NCBI RefSeq assembly: GCF_947387525.1
Contig: NZ_CANDNW010000006.1
Span: 33,829 to 97,828, forward strand
Source of the DNA: Limosilactobacillus viscerum
Lineage (GTDB): Bacteria; Bacillota; Bacilli; Lactobacillales; Lactobacillaceae
Direction of reading: 5' to 3'
DNA length: 64,000 nt
The notes beneath the pieces were generated by a model. It had not been told where the DNA came from and did no database searches. It was given only the letters and a program-made list of their open reading frames with translations. Shown here one piece after another: positions 52,024-60,830 of the stretch. Made by a program: the position numbers and the translations under genes. Each line of letters opens with the position of its first letter. The first letter of the stretch is position 1.

Positions 52024-52875
52024 ATGTCAGCCACAAGGAAAATTGATGTTAAAAAGACTGTGAAGGCGGTCTTTGTTGCGGTATTGTATGGCTTTTTGTC
52101 AGCATTTGCCGTCAATGATTTCTTAAATGTTGTAAATTCGTATTCGTCAGGTTTACTGGGGATTGCCCAGTTAGTTCACGCCCTGGCACCCCACCTTAGT
52201 ATGAGCCTGCTGGTGACGTGTTTTAATGTGCCATTATTTATTTTTGCCTGGCGGGTGTTTGGTTTCCGTTACATTATTTTTTCGGGAATCGCCGTTTTCT
52301 CAAACATTATCTTCTTGGGTATCATTCCAACGATGGTCCTAGTTAAGGACCCCTTAACCAACACGATTATTGGTTCCACCTTGATTGGTTTTAGTGTTGG
52401 CTGGTGCTTCAACAACGGTTTTACAACTGGTGGCATTGATATTCTTACTACTTACTGTCAGCGTCGTTTCCACAAAAATGTTGGTTTCTTTTCCAACGTT
52501 ATCAATGGTTTTATCCTTCTGCTGACACTGTTCTTCTTTGGCCCAGGCCGGATTGTCTATTCATTGATCGGGATGTTAATTGTTAATGCCTTGATGGATT
52601 ACGCATTTGCCTCCCAAAAAGATGTAATGGTCGTGATCTTTACCAAGAAGGCTGATAAGGTCATCAAGCAGTTGCGGCTCTTTACCCACGGGGCAACCGT
52701 CCTCAATGGTGAAGGGGCATATACCGGGAAACCAACTGACGTGATCATGGTGGTAACCCCGCGTGGTCAGCTTAACTTTTTACGGAGCCTAATTCGGGAT
52801 CAGGACCCGAATGCCTTTATGAGTATTCAAAAGTCCGACGTCGAACAAGGTTCTTATACTCATTATTCACTTTAA
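52024..52875 (+). CDS. YitT family membrane protein (DUF161/DUF2179)
   Basis: A 283-residue protein with five or six membrane segments and a C-terminal soluble DUF2179 domain (MVVIFTKKADKVIKQLRLFTHGATVLNGEGAYTGKP). FNNGFTTGGIDILTTYC is the conserved loop of the family. Function unknown. ATG 52024 follows AAGGGATG; the frame opens 13 codons earlier. Confidence 0.92.
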   Translation: MSATRKIDVKKTVKAVFVAVLYGFLSAFAVNDFLNVVNSYSSGLLGIAQLVHALAPHLSMSLLVTCFNVPLFIFAWRVFGFRYIIFSGIAVFSNIIFLGIIPTMVLVKDPLTNTIIGSTLIGFSVGWCFNNGFTTGGIDILTTYCQRRFHKNVGFFSNVINGFILLLTLFFFGPGRIVYSLIGMLIVNALMDYAFASQKDVMVVIFTKKADKVIKQLRLFTHGATVLNGEGAYTGKPTDVIMVVTPRGQLNFLRSLIRDQDPNAFMSIQKSDVEQGSYTHYSL

Positions 52876-52877
52876 AA

Positions 52878-52926
52878 TTAGGAAGGATCCATGACAAAAC
52901 TCGGTTTTGTCACGGATCCTTTTTTT
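52878..52926. terminator. bidirectional terminator
   Basis: AGGATCC-TGACAAAACTCG pairs with its complement GTTTTGTCA-GGATCCT, then TTTTTT. The clearest example of the TGACAAAAC terminator type. Confidence 0.9.
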
Positions 52927-52982
52927 AACTCCAAATATTACAGAGATATCGCGTGCCACAACCCGGTTGTGGCACAGCTCCA

Positions 52983-55115
52983 CTATTTATTATTTGCATC
53001 AGGGTTAGTAATCTTAATCCGGTTAGAATCAGTTGAGGAGTGGTTTTGCTCAGGTGCATCAGTACTGTAGTCATTAACAGTTGAACGATCACCGTTCTGG
53101 CTATAGATACTGGTAGACTTATGTCCCTTCTTCTTTTCAATCTTCTGGGCCCGCTTTAACCCGTTTGAGTAGTTGTAGTCTGCAGGGTTAACTGCCTTAA
53201 AGCCCTTCGGATGGTAGAAACGAAGGAGGTTCTTTTCATTTAGTGAGTCGGACAGACTAAGTTCCTTTGCTACCAGGTCCTGATCCTTCTTTAGCCGTTC
53301 CTTCTGCTTTTTCGTTAGCTTAGCAACTTTACCGGTTTTATTGTCGTAGATCTTGCCACTGATACTGGTAAAGTGAGGGGTAACGAAGTCCTGGTTCCGG
53401 AAAGCAACTACTTGACTGTGTTGCTTAGAAAAGAGGTCGGTCCCAAATTGAATGTAGCGTTTTGAGCTAATTCCTAGCAGGTGGAGGAGGGTCGGCAAAA
53501 CATCGACTTCACCACCATAGGTATGGTAAATCTTACCATGGCCGCCAGAATTTGGAATAACAAACATCAATGGTACCCGTTGGAGCTGGGCGTTATCAAA
53601 GTCGGTCCAGCTATCAGCACTCTTACCGAGAACGCTGGCCAGTGAGGTGTTTTCGCTATTTGAAATCCCATAGTGGTCACCATAGATCATAATAATCGAG
53701 TGGTTGTAGACCCCGGTCTTCTTCAAGTAATTAAAGAATTCCTGAAGTGATTGGTCAAGATAGTGGGCGGTGACAAAGTAGTTATCAACGTTGGCATCAC
53801 CAGTATCTGTGGTCTGGAAGTTAGGATCCTTATCTTCATCGTCAAGGTCATACGGGAAGTGGTTGGTAACCGTAATGAATTTAGCATAGAACGGTTGCTG
53901 CAAGTTCTGCAGGTACTTGACCGAATCCTTGAATAGCAGCTTATCTTTTAGTCCGTAACCAGTCGATTTGTCACCAGACGTGTCGAAGTAACTGGCATCA
54001 AAGAAGTATTGGTAGCCAAGGTTCTTGTAGACATTATTCCGGTTCCAGAAACTAGCAACGTTACCGTGGAAAACAGCACTAGTGTAGCCAGCCCGCTGGT
54101 TCAAGATCGCTGGTGCACCCTGGAAGGTATTGTCACTACCAAGGGTGGCAAACAGTGAACCCTGTGGCAAACCAAAGGTACTAGTTTCAAGCAGGTTTTC
54201 AGCATCACTGGTCTTCCCCTGACCAACCTGGTGGAAGAAGTTATCAAAGGCATACGTGTCATTGCTGTGGTAAAGAGAGTTCAGGAATGGTGTTACTTCC
54301 TGGTCGTTAATCTTTTTATCGATAATAAACTGCTGGAAGCTCTCCAAGTGGATAACAATTACGTTCCGACCCTTGGCAATCCCATACATTTGAGGGTTTG
54401 GCTTTGCGTAATGCTTGTCAGTAAACTTCTTGACCTTAGTCAGCTCTGGCTTAGTGGCACTTTGCCGCATGTTGTTAATGTGCTGGGACTTAACCAGGTC
54501 ATAGCCAGTAAAGGTATCAATCCCTAGGTACTTAACAATGTATGTCCGGTCAAAGGTCCGCCCAAGCAACTGTGGCCGGTCTATTTCGGCAAGTGACAAG
54601 TTAACGCCAAACAGGACCAGTGACATGGAAGTAAAGGCGAAGGCCAACCGGGTACCAATGGCCCGCCGGTCGAAGTGAATTACCCGGCACAGCATCAAGA
54701 TTACGATGATGACGATATCTAGCCAGTAGAAAACATCATGGAAGTTAGTCAATGCTAACGAACTCCCACTGAGCCCCTGGTTAACCTTTGAGTAGCCAGT
54801 CATGGTGGCAATCGTCATGAAGTCGGTAAATTCACGGAAATAAATAACGTTGAGGTATAACAAGAGCGTGTTGGCGATATTCAGCCCCATAATTACCGGG
54901 TAGAAGAACCGGGCACGCTTGAAATAAAATGCAATACTATAGATTAAAGCGGTCGTCGCGAGTGGGTTAAAGATTAGGATAATGTATTGAAAAATGCCGG
55001 TCGCGCCAAGCTTAAAATCAGTAAAGTAAGCAAATAAGGTTTTAAACCAAAAAAGGACTACTAGTAGGGTGAAGAACCCAATCCTAGTGTCCACAAATTT
55101 GCTTAATTTTTTCAT
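52983..55115 (-). CDS. ltaS: lipoteichoic acid synthase family protein
   Basis: A 710-residue membrane phosphoglycerol transferase. Five N-terminal segments are followed by an extracellular sulfatase-fold domain from about residue 230. IHLESFQQF carries the metal-binding glutamate, GQGKTSDAENLLETS the nucleophilic threonine, and IIMIYGDHYGISNSEN the later metal ligands. It polymerises glycerol phosphate from phosphatidylglycerol onto lipoteichoic acid. The C-terminal tail (residues 660-710) is low-complexity and charged. ATG 55115 follows GAGGAAC. Confidence 0.93.
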   Translation of the reverse strand: MKKLSKFVDTRIGFFTLLVVLFWFKTLFAYFTDFKLGATGIFQYIILIFNPLATTALIYSIAFYFKRARFFYPVIMGLNIANTLLLYLNVIYFREFTDFMTIATMTGYSKVNQGLSGSSLALTNFHDVFYWLDIVIIVILMLCRVIHFDRRAIGTRLAFAFTSMSLVLFGVNLSLAEIDRPQLLGRTFDRTYIVKYLGIDTFTGYDLVKSQHINNMRQSATKPELTKVKKFTDKHYAKPNPQMYGIAKGRNVIVIHLESFQQFIIDKKINDQEVTPFLNSLYHSNDTYAFDNFFHQVGQGKTSDAENLLETSTFGLPQGSLFATLGSDNTFQGAPAILNQRAGYTSAVFHGNVASFWNRNNVYKNLGYQYFFDASYFDTSGDKSTGYGLKDKLLFKDSVKYLQNLQQPFYAKFITVTNHFPYDLDDEDKDPNFQTTDTGDANVDNYFVTAHYLDQSLQEFFNYLKKTGVYNHSIIMIYGDHYGISNSENTSLASVLGKSADSWTDFDNAQLQRVPLMFVIPNSGGHGKIYHTYGGEVDVLPTLLHLLGISSKRYIQFGTDLFSKQHSQVVAFRNQDFVTPHFTSISGKIYDNKTGKVAKLTKKQKERLKKDQDLVAKELSLSDSLNEKNLLRFYHPKGFKAVNPADYNYSNGLKRAQKIEKKKGHKSTSIYSQNGDRSTVNDYSTDAPEQNHSSTDSNRIKITNPDANNK

Positions 55116-55226
55116 TAGGAATGTTCCTCGCAATCGATTATTTAAGTTAACTGATTATAGTAAATCAGAACCATTTTATCACAGATTACGAGTAAACAAT
55201 TATTCAGCACCAATCGTTGGGAAAAC

Positions 55227-55496
55227 TTAATTGTTTGCCCGGGCTGGAACTGGTGCGGGACCAGTTAGCCAGTCGTAATGAAAGAGCCGCTTTAGCTGGC
55301 GGTTTACCGGGATCCAAATTCCCGCATGCCAAATGTCTTTTAGTGAGGCCAGCATTGTCTTATCTTGCCGGTATGTCTTGGAGAGGGGAATTCGTAATGT
55401 CTGTCCATCCTCGGTAACTACCTTAACGGTTCGGCCAGAAACGGCAACAATCCGTGCAGCTACTATATCGGGTTGACTTGTATCTTTAAGTGTCAT
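55227..55496 (-). CDS. hypothetical protein, small beta-rich
   Basis: An 89-residue protein. Residues 10-45 read like a small beta barrel (IVAARIVAVSGRTVKVVTEDGQTLRIPLS), followed by SLKDIWHAGIWIPVNRQL. ATG 55496 lies five bases after AAGGA, better than the ATG two codons upstream. No family recognised. It sits between the ltaS and phosphatase genes and is divergent from the latter. Confidence 0.6.
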   Translation of the reverse strand: MTLKDTSQPDIVAARIVAVSGRTVKVVTEDGQTLRIPLSKTYRQDKTMLASLKDIWHAGIWIPVNRQLKRLFHYDWLTGPAPVPARANN

Positions 55497-55647
55497 ATTC
55501 ATTCCTTCCTTCTATGTTTTTCAGTCTACGGAAAAGTTGTGAACAAATTGTGTTTAAAGTTCTAAGTCTGCCCTAAGTTATTTGCCTATAATTACGGCAA
55601 TGGAAGCGTTACAATATTGGTATAATCAACAAGTGGAGGCAATAATC

Positions 55648-56301
55648 ATGACGAAGTTAAACTTATATTTAGTACGGCACGGTCAAACCTACTTCAACAT
55701 CTATAACAAACTTCAGGGGTGGAGTAATTCACCGCTAACGGCAAAGGGAAAGGAGAATGCGGTTCAGGCTGGCGAACGGCTCAAGAATATTCATTTTGAT
55801 GCGGCTTTTTGTAGTGATACAACCCGGGCAATGGAGACGATCCAGCAGATTCTCGACATGAACGAAGCTGACTCAGTTAAAAAGCCGGTTACCGCTCCGT
55901 ACTTTCGGGAGGAGTTTTATGGCTCTTACGAGGGAACCAACATGGATATTGCCTGGTACAATGCCGGGGCACCACATGGCTTAAATAACTTCCACGATAT
56001 TGTTACTAAGTATTCAATTGGTCAGGCAAAGGATTGGCTAAAGGACGCTGACCCATTCCATGATGCCGAAAATAACAAGGAATACTGGAAACGGGTTGAC
56101 AAGGGGATTGCGATGATCCGCAATGCCGGCTTGCCAGATGACAGTAACGTCTTGTGGGTTAGCCATGGTAATACCCTTCTCAGCTTGGTTGAACGCTTCG
56201 GTGGCGGCAAGTATGATGTCACTGTTCGGCCAGCTAACGGTAGCCTGACACAGATGCTGTTAACTGACGATGATATTAAGATTGTTTCATATAATAAATA
56301 G
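55648..56301 (+). CDS. histidine phosphatase (phosphoglycerate mutase-like)
   Basis: A 217-residue enzyme of the histidine phosphatase superfamily. The catalytic motif LYLVRHGQTYFN is at the N-terminus, CSDTTRAMET gives the second arginine, FREEFYGSYEG the acidic residue and WVSHGNTLLSLVE the second histidine. It is not a bona fide cofactor-dependent glycolytic mutase by length and motifs; the substrate is unknown. ATG 55648 follows GGAGG; a TATAAT is at 55619-55624. Confidence 0.9.
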   Translation: MTKLNLYLVRHGQTYFNIYNKLQGWSNSPLTAKGKENAVQAGERLKNIHFDAAFCSDTTRAMETIQQILDMNEADSVKKPVTAPYFREEFYGSYEGTNMDIAWYNAGAPHGLNNFHDIVTKYSIGQAKDWLKDADPFHDAENNKEYWKRVDKGIAMIRNAGLPDDSNVLWVSHGNTLLSLVERFGGGKYDVTVRPANGSLTQMLLTDDDIKIVSYNK

Positions 56302-56356
56302 GGAGGAGCTGTGACACTAAGGCCCTAACCGGGGTTGTGTCACAGCTCCTTATGCG
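56302..56356 (+). terminator. terminator after the phosphatase gene
   Basis: AGGAGCTGTGACAC pairs with GTGTCACAGCTCCT around a 19-base loop containing its own GGCC complementarity. Confidence 0.88.
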
Positions 56357-56456
56357 TTCACATTATCGTTAGAAAAGCAGCGGTGTAGCTGGCTTCTGCT
56401 TTGCTTCCTTTTGCGGTACAATAGACCCAATTCGCTTTTAAGGAAGTAGTTTATTA

Positions 56457-57482
56457 ATGTCAAAATTTAAGCGGCATACAACACATGAGATGGCGGTTTG
56501 GGAACAGACCCAGGCGAGCGAGTTAGCCAAGATTCGTGCGTCCCAACGCCACTTAATTTATAACGTCGCTGCCTATTTACTGATTTCAGTTCTAGAATAC
56601 TGGCTGGCTGCACTGAGTAAGTCCCAAACCTTGCGGGCGGATGCCTTCAACAACCTGTCAGGAATTATTTCAACCGTCCTGTTGATGATCGGCCTCCACA
56701 TTGCCCAGGACGTTGATGATGACGACATCATCGGGGCCAAGCTCCCCCGTGGCAATTACCAGGCCCACATGGGTTCAGACCAGCGGGTGCAATTCGTTCG
56801 TTGGCGGTATGAGACGATTTTCTCGCTAGTAACGGCGGTGGTGATGATTGCCATTGCCCTCAGCGTCATCATTGATGGGATCAAGGCCCTGTTAAATCCA
56901 GATAGCCGGGTTGTTCCACAGCCCGTGGCGCTAGTTGGTGCGGGGATTGCTTCCGTAATTATGCTGGTGGTTTGGTATATGAACCGGCGGACCGGTCGTA
57001 AGCTTCAAAACGCGGCCCTGCTAGCCTCGGCACAGGATAGCTTGAGTGATGCTTTTACCAGTATTGGTACCATGGTGGCTATTGCTGGGGCCCTGCTATT
57101 TAACCTGTCCTGGCTTGATGGGGTAACAAGTATTATTGTTGGTTTCTTTATTCTGTACTCGGGGTTAAAGATCTTCTTTGACAGTAGTCTAAACCTGACT
57201 GACTACTTTGACCCCCAGGCCGAGAAGGAGTACGGGGATGCAATTAAAAAGGTGTCAAAGGTTCACCGGGTAGTTGAACTAAAGGCCCACTACAACGGAA
57301 ATGTTGTCACCCTTGATGCAACACTGATGGTTAACAGCAAGATGACGGTTCTTGAGAGCTTCCAACTGTCGGAGCGGATTGAAAAAATGCTCCGCGAGAA
57401 GTTTGGAATTATTGATGCTGATATTTCATTTATTCCAGACCCTAAGTCCTTCAAGGATAAGGACGTTAAAGGACGGATTTAA
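56457..57482 (+). CDS. cation diffusion facilitator (CDF) transporter
   Basis: A 341-residue metal/H+ antiporter. About six segments are followed by a cytoplasmic C-terminal domain. Segment II carries LRADAFNNLSGIIS and segment V carries SAQDSLSDAFTSIGTM, the two halves of the tetrahedral metal site (Asp/Asn and Asp/Asp). The first has the DxxxN variation seen in Mn-type or broad CDF members. It exports Zn2+, Mn2+ or similar ions. Confidence 0.92.
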   Translation: MSKFKRHTTHEMAVWEQTQASELAKIRASQRHLIYNVAAYLLISVLEYWLAALSKSQTLRADAFNNLSGIISTVLLMIGLHIAQDVDDDDIIGAKLPRGNYQAHMGSDQRVQFVRWRYETIFSLVTAVVMIAIALSVIIDGIKALLNPDSRVVPQPVALVGAGIASVIMLVVWYMNRRTGRKLQNAALLASAQDSLSDAFTSIGTMVAIAGALLFNLSWLDGVTSIIVGFFILYSGLKIFFDSSLNLTDYFDPQAEKEYGDAIKKVSKVHRVVELKAHYNGNVVTLDATLMVNSKMTVLESFQLSERIEKMLREKFGIIDADISFIPDPKSFKDKDVKGRI

Positions 57483-57548
57483 TAAAAAAAGAGCTACTGA
57501 CACAACTTCAGGCATTAATGTCTTGAGTTGGCAAGCAGCTCTTTTTAG
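57481..57548. terminator. bidirectional terminator
   Basis: AAAAAGAGCT and CAACT pair with AGTTG and AGCTCTTTTT, between convergent genes. Confidence 0.8.
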
Positions 57549-58922
57549 TTATTTTTCTTTGTCCGCCCACTTCAGGCCAATACCAGTAAACCCGCTAAGA
57601 ATGGAGAAGACTGGTGAGAAAAGACTAAAGAAGACAAATGGCAGGAAGTGGAGGACCGGGACACCAAGAGTTGAGGCCGCAAAGGAACCCGCAACGCCCC
57701 ATGGAATCAGGTAGTTAATAACACTACCGCCGTCTTCCAGTACCCGGCTAAGTGCCAGTGGTGCCAGCCCAATTCGGATAAACGCTGGCTTAAAGGCCTT
57801 CCCCGGCAGGATTACTGACAGGTATTGCTCCCCGACAAAGAGGTTAATTCCAATCCCGGAAAAGATGGTAGTAGTGACCAGTGGCCCCGGTTTCCGCAGG
57901 TGCTTGACCAGTGGCTCCATCGCCGTTTGAACAACGTTAAACTTCATCAGGATCCCGCCCAGTGACAGGGTGACGATAATTAGTGAGACAGTTGCCATCA
58001 TGCTTGTAATTCCACCCCGGGAAAGGAGTGCATTGACGGAAGCATCGCTCGTGTGAGCAACGAAGCCGTCGGTAATTAAAGCAGTAAGCGACTTTAGCGA
58101 CTCATGAGGGTTCTGGAAAAAGATCATTGCGACCGTAACCAGGATGTTGATAAAAAGAGTTGGGATGGCCGGAATGTGCTTCCAGGCACAGATAAACATC
58201 AAGACGATCGGCAGGAGGGCCCACCAGCTAATGGTAAAGTGGTGAGTCAAAACAGCGGTTGTCCGCGCAATCTTGCCGGCATTAACTGCAGAGCCGGCAC
58301 TTCCCAAAATCCAGAATAAAATCAGGGAAACAAGGAATGAAGGGATGGTTGACCACATCATGTTTTTAATGTGGTCGAAGAGGTCACTACCAGCAATTGC
58401 GGATGCCAGGTTAGTGGAATCCGATAGTGGTGACATCTTGTCCCCAAAGACGGCCCCGGAGATAATAGCCCCCGCAATCAGGGCTGGGTTAATATTCATT
58501 GCAACTCCCATCCCAAAAAGGGCAATCCCGATTGTTGAAATAGTAGTAAAACCACTCCCAATTGAGAGCCCGACTAGCGAGCAAACGATGAAGGTCGACG
58601 GGATAAAGAACTGGCTGGAAATCAGCTTAAAGCCGACAACCATGATGGCGGGGATGATGCCGGACTGGATCCAAACGGCAATCAGGGCCCCAATCAGGAT
58701 AAAGATGAAGATGGGAATAATTGCTGTGGAGATCCCGTCAATAATTCCCTGGTGGATGTCATCCCATGACGCACCGCGAATCTTAGCCCAGAAGATTAGT
58801 AGGGCGATTGTGAAGAGCACGGGAATCTGTGGTGAGAGGCCAAACCGGATGACGGCGGTTCCTAAGATGACTAGCATGATTACTAAGATGGTGATTGCTT
58901 CACCGAATTTTACTTTTTTCAT
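57549..58922 (-). CDS. NhaC-family antiporter, T-box controlled (possible amino acid carrier)
   Basis: A 457-residue protein with about eleven segments of the NhaC family. Features are GLSIGSGFTTISTIGIAL, GAVFGDKMSPLSDSTNLASA and a late repeat GINLFVGEQYLSVILPG with VLEDGGSVINYLIPWG. NhaC members exchange Na+/H+ or malate/lactate, but a subgroup in Firmicutes is controlled by T-box leaders and is predicted to import an amino acid. The T-box directly upstream puts this gene in that subgroup, so amino-acid transport is the better guess. Confidence 0.87.
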   Translation of the reverse strand: MKKVKFGEAITILVIMLVILGTAVIRFGLSPQIPVLFTIALLIFWAKIRGASWDDIHQGIIDGISTAIIPIFIFILIGALIAVWIQSGIIPAIMVVGFKLISSQFFIPSTFIVCSLVGLSIGSGFTTISTIGIALFGMGVAMNINPALIAGAIISGAVFGDKMSPLSDSTNLASAIAGSDLFDHIKNMMWSTIPSFLVSLILFWILGSAGSAVNAGKIARTTAVLTHHFTISWWALLPIVLMFICAWKHIPAIPTLFINILVTVAMIFFQNPHESLKSLTALITDGFVAHTSDASVNALLSRGGITSMMATVSLIIVTLSLGGILMKFNVVQTAMEPLVKHLRKPGPLVTTTIFSGIGINLFVGEQYLSVILPGKAFKPAFIRIGLAPLALSRVLEDGGSVINYLIPWGVAGSFAASTLGVPVLHFLPFVFFSLFSPVFSILSGFTGIGLKWADKEK

Positions 58923-59017
58923 TTAATGATCCTCCTCAATCGTTATTAACCGGCAGCTTAAAACCGGTTAAGATATCGGATCATACCTCCGCAATTACCC
59001 ATTAAAATTCCTCCCAA

Positions 59018-59241
59018 TAAAAAAGTCCCGTTGAAATTAATCAACGGGACGATTATTTAAACCGCGGTACCACCCAGGTTACGGAAAAACTCCGCACTCT
59101 TGTCAGGTGGTAACGGCACTGACCATGGCCGGACAACTGTGCACTCGCGATAATTCAGCCAATCCGCCTGACCGGTTCGCACATCACCACCGGCTCTCTG
59201 ACACCCAGCGAAAGGACCTACTGAAACGATAATTGTTGCCA
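59018..59241 (-). promoter_or_regulatory. T-box leader (tRNA-sensing riboswitch)
   Basis: On the minus strand stand, in order, AGTA and AGAGAG with the distal-loop GGTGGTGATGTGCGAACC, then the specifier side GGCTGAATTATCGCGAG. The T-box TGGGTGGTACCGCGG follows at 59061-59076. A terminator GTCCCGTTGA/TCAACGGGAC with TTTTTT ends the leader (59018-59050). The specifier after the conserved GAA reads TTA (Leu) if taken directly and TAT (Tyr) if one base later. T-box leaders of NhaC-type transporters are often tyrosine-specific, so TAT is plausible. Uncharged tRNA would open the terminator. Confidence 0.93.
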
Positions 59242-59281
59242 CTTATCATAGCGGACGAGAAAAGGTTTGTCAACGAATAAT

Positions 59282-60607
59282 TTAACCTTCCTGAGCCCAC
59301 TTGTGGTTGAAGAGCAGGTTTAACAAGACAGCTGAAACGCTGGTAACCACGATCCCGTTGCCCAGGATAATCTGCACTTCGGTTGGCATGTGTTGGAATA
59401 ATTGAGGGTACATTGTAATTCCAAGGCCTAGGCCGATGGAAACGGAGGCAGTCAGGAGGTTAGAATTCTTTGAAAAATCAACCTTGTGTAAGATTTGAAC
59501 CCCCTGGACACCAACCATTCCGAACATGACGATCATTGCGCCACCAAGGACTGGTTCGGGGATTACGGTTGCCAGTGCCCCAACTTTTGGCAGCAGCCCA
59601 AGCAGGAGCAAGAGAAAGGCAGCGTAGTAGACTGGTCGCCGGGTTTTAACCCCGGACATCTTAAGAACCCCGACATTTTCCGAGAAGGTGGAGTAAGGGA
59701 AGGTGTTAAAGAGCCCGCCGAGGACGGCAGCAATCCCTTCAGCACGGTACCCCCGTTCAAGGTCTTTGGTGGTTAATTGACGGCCGGTAATGTCACTAAG
59801 GGCGAAGAACACCCCGGTTGATTCAATCATGGTCGTTAAGGAAACTAGCATCATCGTTACCATCGCGGAAAGGTTAAAGTGGGGCACCCCAAAGAAAAAG
59901 AGTTGTGGGGCGTGGAACCAGGCCGCCTGACTAACGGGGGTAAGTGATACCTGACCCATTCCGCCAGCGATGAATGATGCAATCAAGATCCCCAAGAGGA
60001 TGGCAATTGACTTCATGAAGCCGCGTGCAAAGGCACTGAAAAGTAAAATAATGGCAATTGTGAGGAAACCAACGATCAGGTTGGTGGGATTACCGAAAGA
60101 ACTAGCGGTTGGCGTGCCACCACCCAAATCCTGAAAACCAACCGGCACCAGGGTAAAACCGATAATGGTAATTAACGAACCGGTCACTACCGGTGGGAAG
60201 AACCGCTTGAGGTGGGCAAAGAAGCCGGCAATTAGGAATACAAAGATTCCGGCAGCAATAATGGCACCATACATGTAAGTGATCCCGAGCTTACCACCGA
60301 TTGACTCCAGTGGTGTTACTGCCTGGACAGCACAGCCCAGTACTACCGGCAGGCCAATCCCGGTTAGCGGCGTTTGCTTTAACTGGAGCAGGGTGGCAAC
60401 CCCACACATGAAAATGTCAATTGAGACCAGGTAGGTCATCTGCATACTGGAGAAATGCAGGTAGTGACCAATTAACAGTGGAACGAGGACGTCACCAGAG
60501 TACATGGCAAGCAGGTGCTGGAAACCAAGAACCAGGTTTCGCCACTCACTGGCAAAGGTCCGTTTACTTGATGTGTTGCTAGAAACAGATGAAGTTATTT
60601 GCTTCAC
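59282..60607 (-). CDS. pbuX: xanthine/uracil permease family (xanthine permease type)
   Basis: A 441-residue NCS2 purine permease with 12-14 segments. It has AMYSGDVLVPLLIG in segment 1, the QH-type motif read here as GFQHLLAMYSG, and the carboxylate-rich TTMIESTGVFFALSDITG. NTFPYSTFSENVGVLKMSGVKTR is typical of the xanthine/uric acid subgroup. It imports xanthine or a related purine by proton symport. A guanine-class riboswitch precedes it. Confidence 0.9.
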   Translation of the reverse strand: MKQITSSVSSNTSSKRTFASEWRNLVLGFQHLLAMYSGDVLVPLLIGHYLHFSSMQMTYLVSIDIFMCGVATLLQLKQTPLTGIGLPVVLGCAVQAVTPLESIGGKLGITYMYGAIIAAGIFVFLIAGFFAHLKRFFPPVVTGSLITIIGFTLVPVGFQDLGGGTPTASSFGNPTNLIVGFLTIAIILLFSAFARGFMKSIAILLGILIASFIAGGMGQVSLTPVSQAAWFHAPQLFFFGVPHFNLSAMVTMMLVSLTTMIESTGVFFALSDITGRQLTTKDLERGYRAEGIAAVLGGLFNTFPYSTFSENVGVLKMSGVKTRRPVYYAAFLLLLLGLLPKVGALATVIPEPVLGGAMIVMFGMVGVQGVQILHKVDFSKNSNLLTASVSIGLGLGITMYPQLFQHMPTEVQIILGNGIVVTSVSAVLLNLLFNHKWAQEG

Positions 60608-60648
60608 GAATTATTCCTCCTAAAAGTAATGAAGCCAAATAACAGCCT

Positions 60649-60682
60649 AAAAAAACTGCGACAAAATAATTGCCGCAGTCAA
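60649..60682 (-). terminator. riboswitch terminator
   Basis: GACTGCGGCAA pairs with TTGTCGCAGT on the minus strand, followed by seven T. It lies between the purine aptamer and pbuX. Confidence 0.85.
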
Positions 60683-60701
60683 ATTATTATAAGTATTTAA
60701 T

Positions 60702-60768
60702 GCTTATAGTCCGGGATTTAAGGCCCCGGGTAGAGACTGCCGACCATATTTCGGCATTATATAGGCTA
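60702..60768 (-). promoter_or_regulatory. purine riboswitch, guanine class
   Basis: The minus strand shows GCCTATATAATG, ATATGGTCGGCAG, TCTCTACCCGGG, CCTTAAATCCCGG and GACTATAAGC, which is the purine aptamer. The specificity base in GAC-TAT is C, so it should sense guanine-type purines rather than adenine. Confidence 0.95.
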
Positions 60769-60830
60769 TTGATTTGCTTGATTAATTGAAAGTTATCCTA
60801 CCACGATCGTTGGCCGATAGCAAGGCGGAT

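Noticed and set aside
58273-58926. 217-codon plus-strand frame opposite the NhaC-type gene
   Set aside because: Pure shadow of a hydrophobic gene; rich in Ile/Met/Pro with no start signal.
59057-59242. Short open frame in the NhaC leader
   Set aside because: The region is a T-box RNA with conserved structural elements; the frame is incidental.
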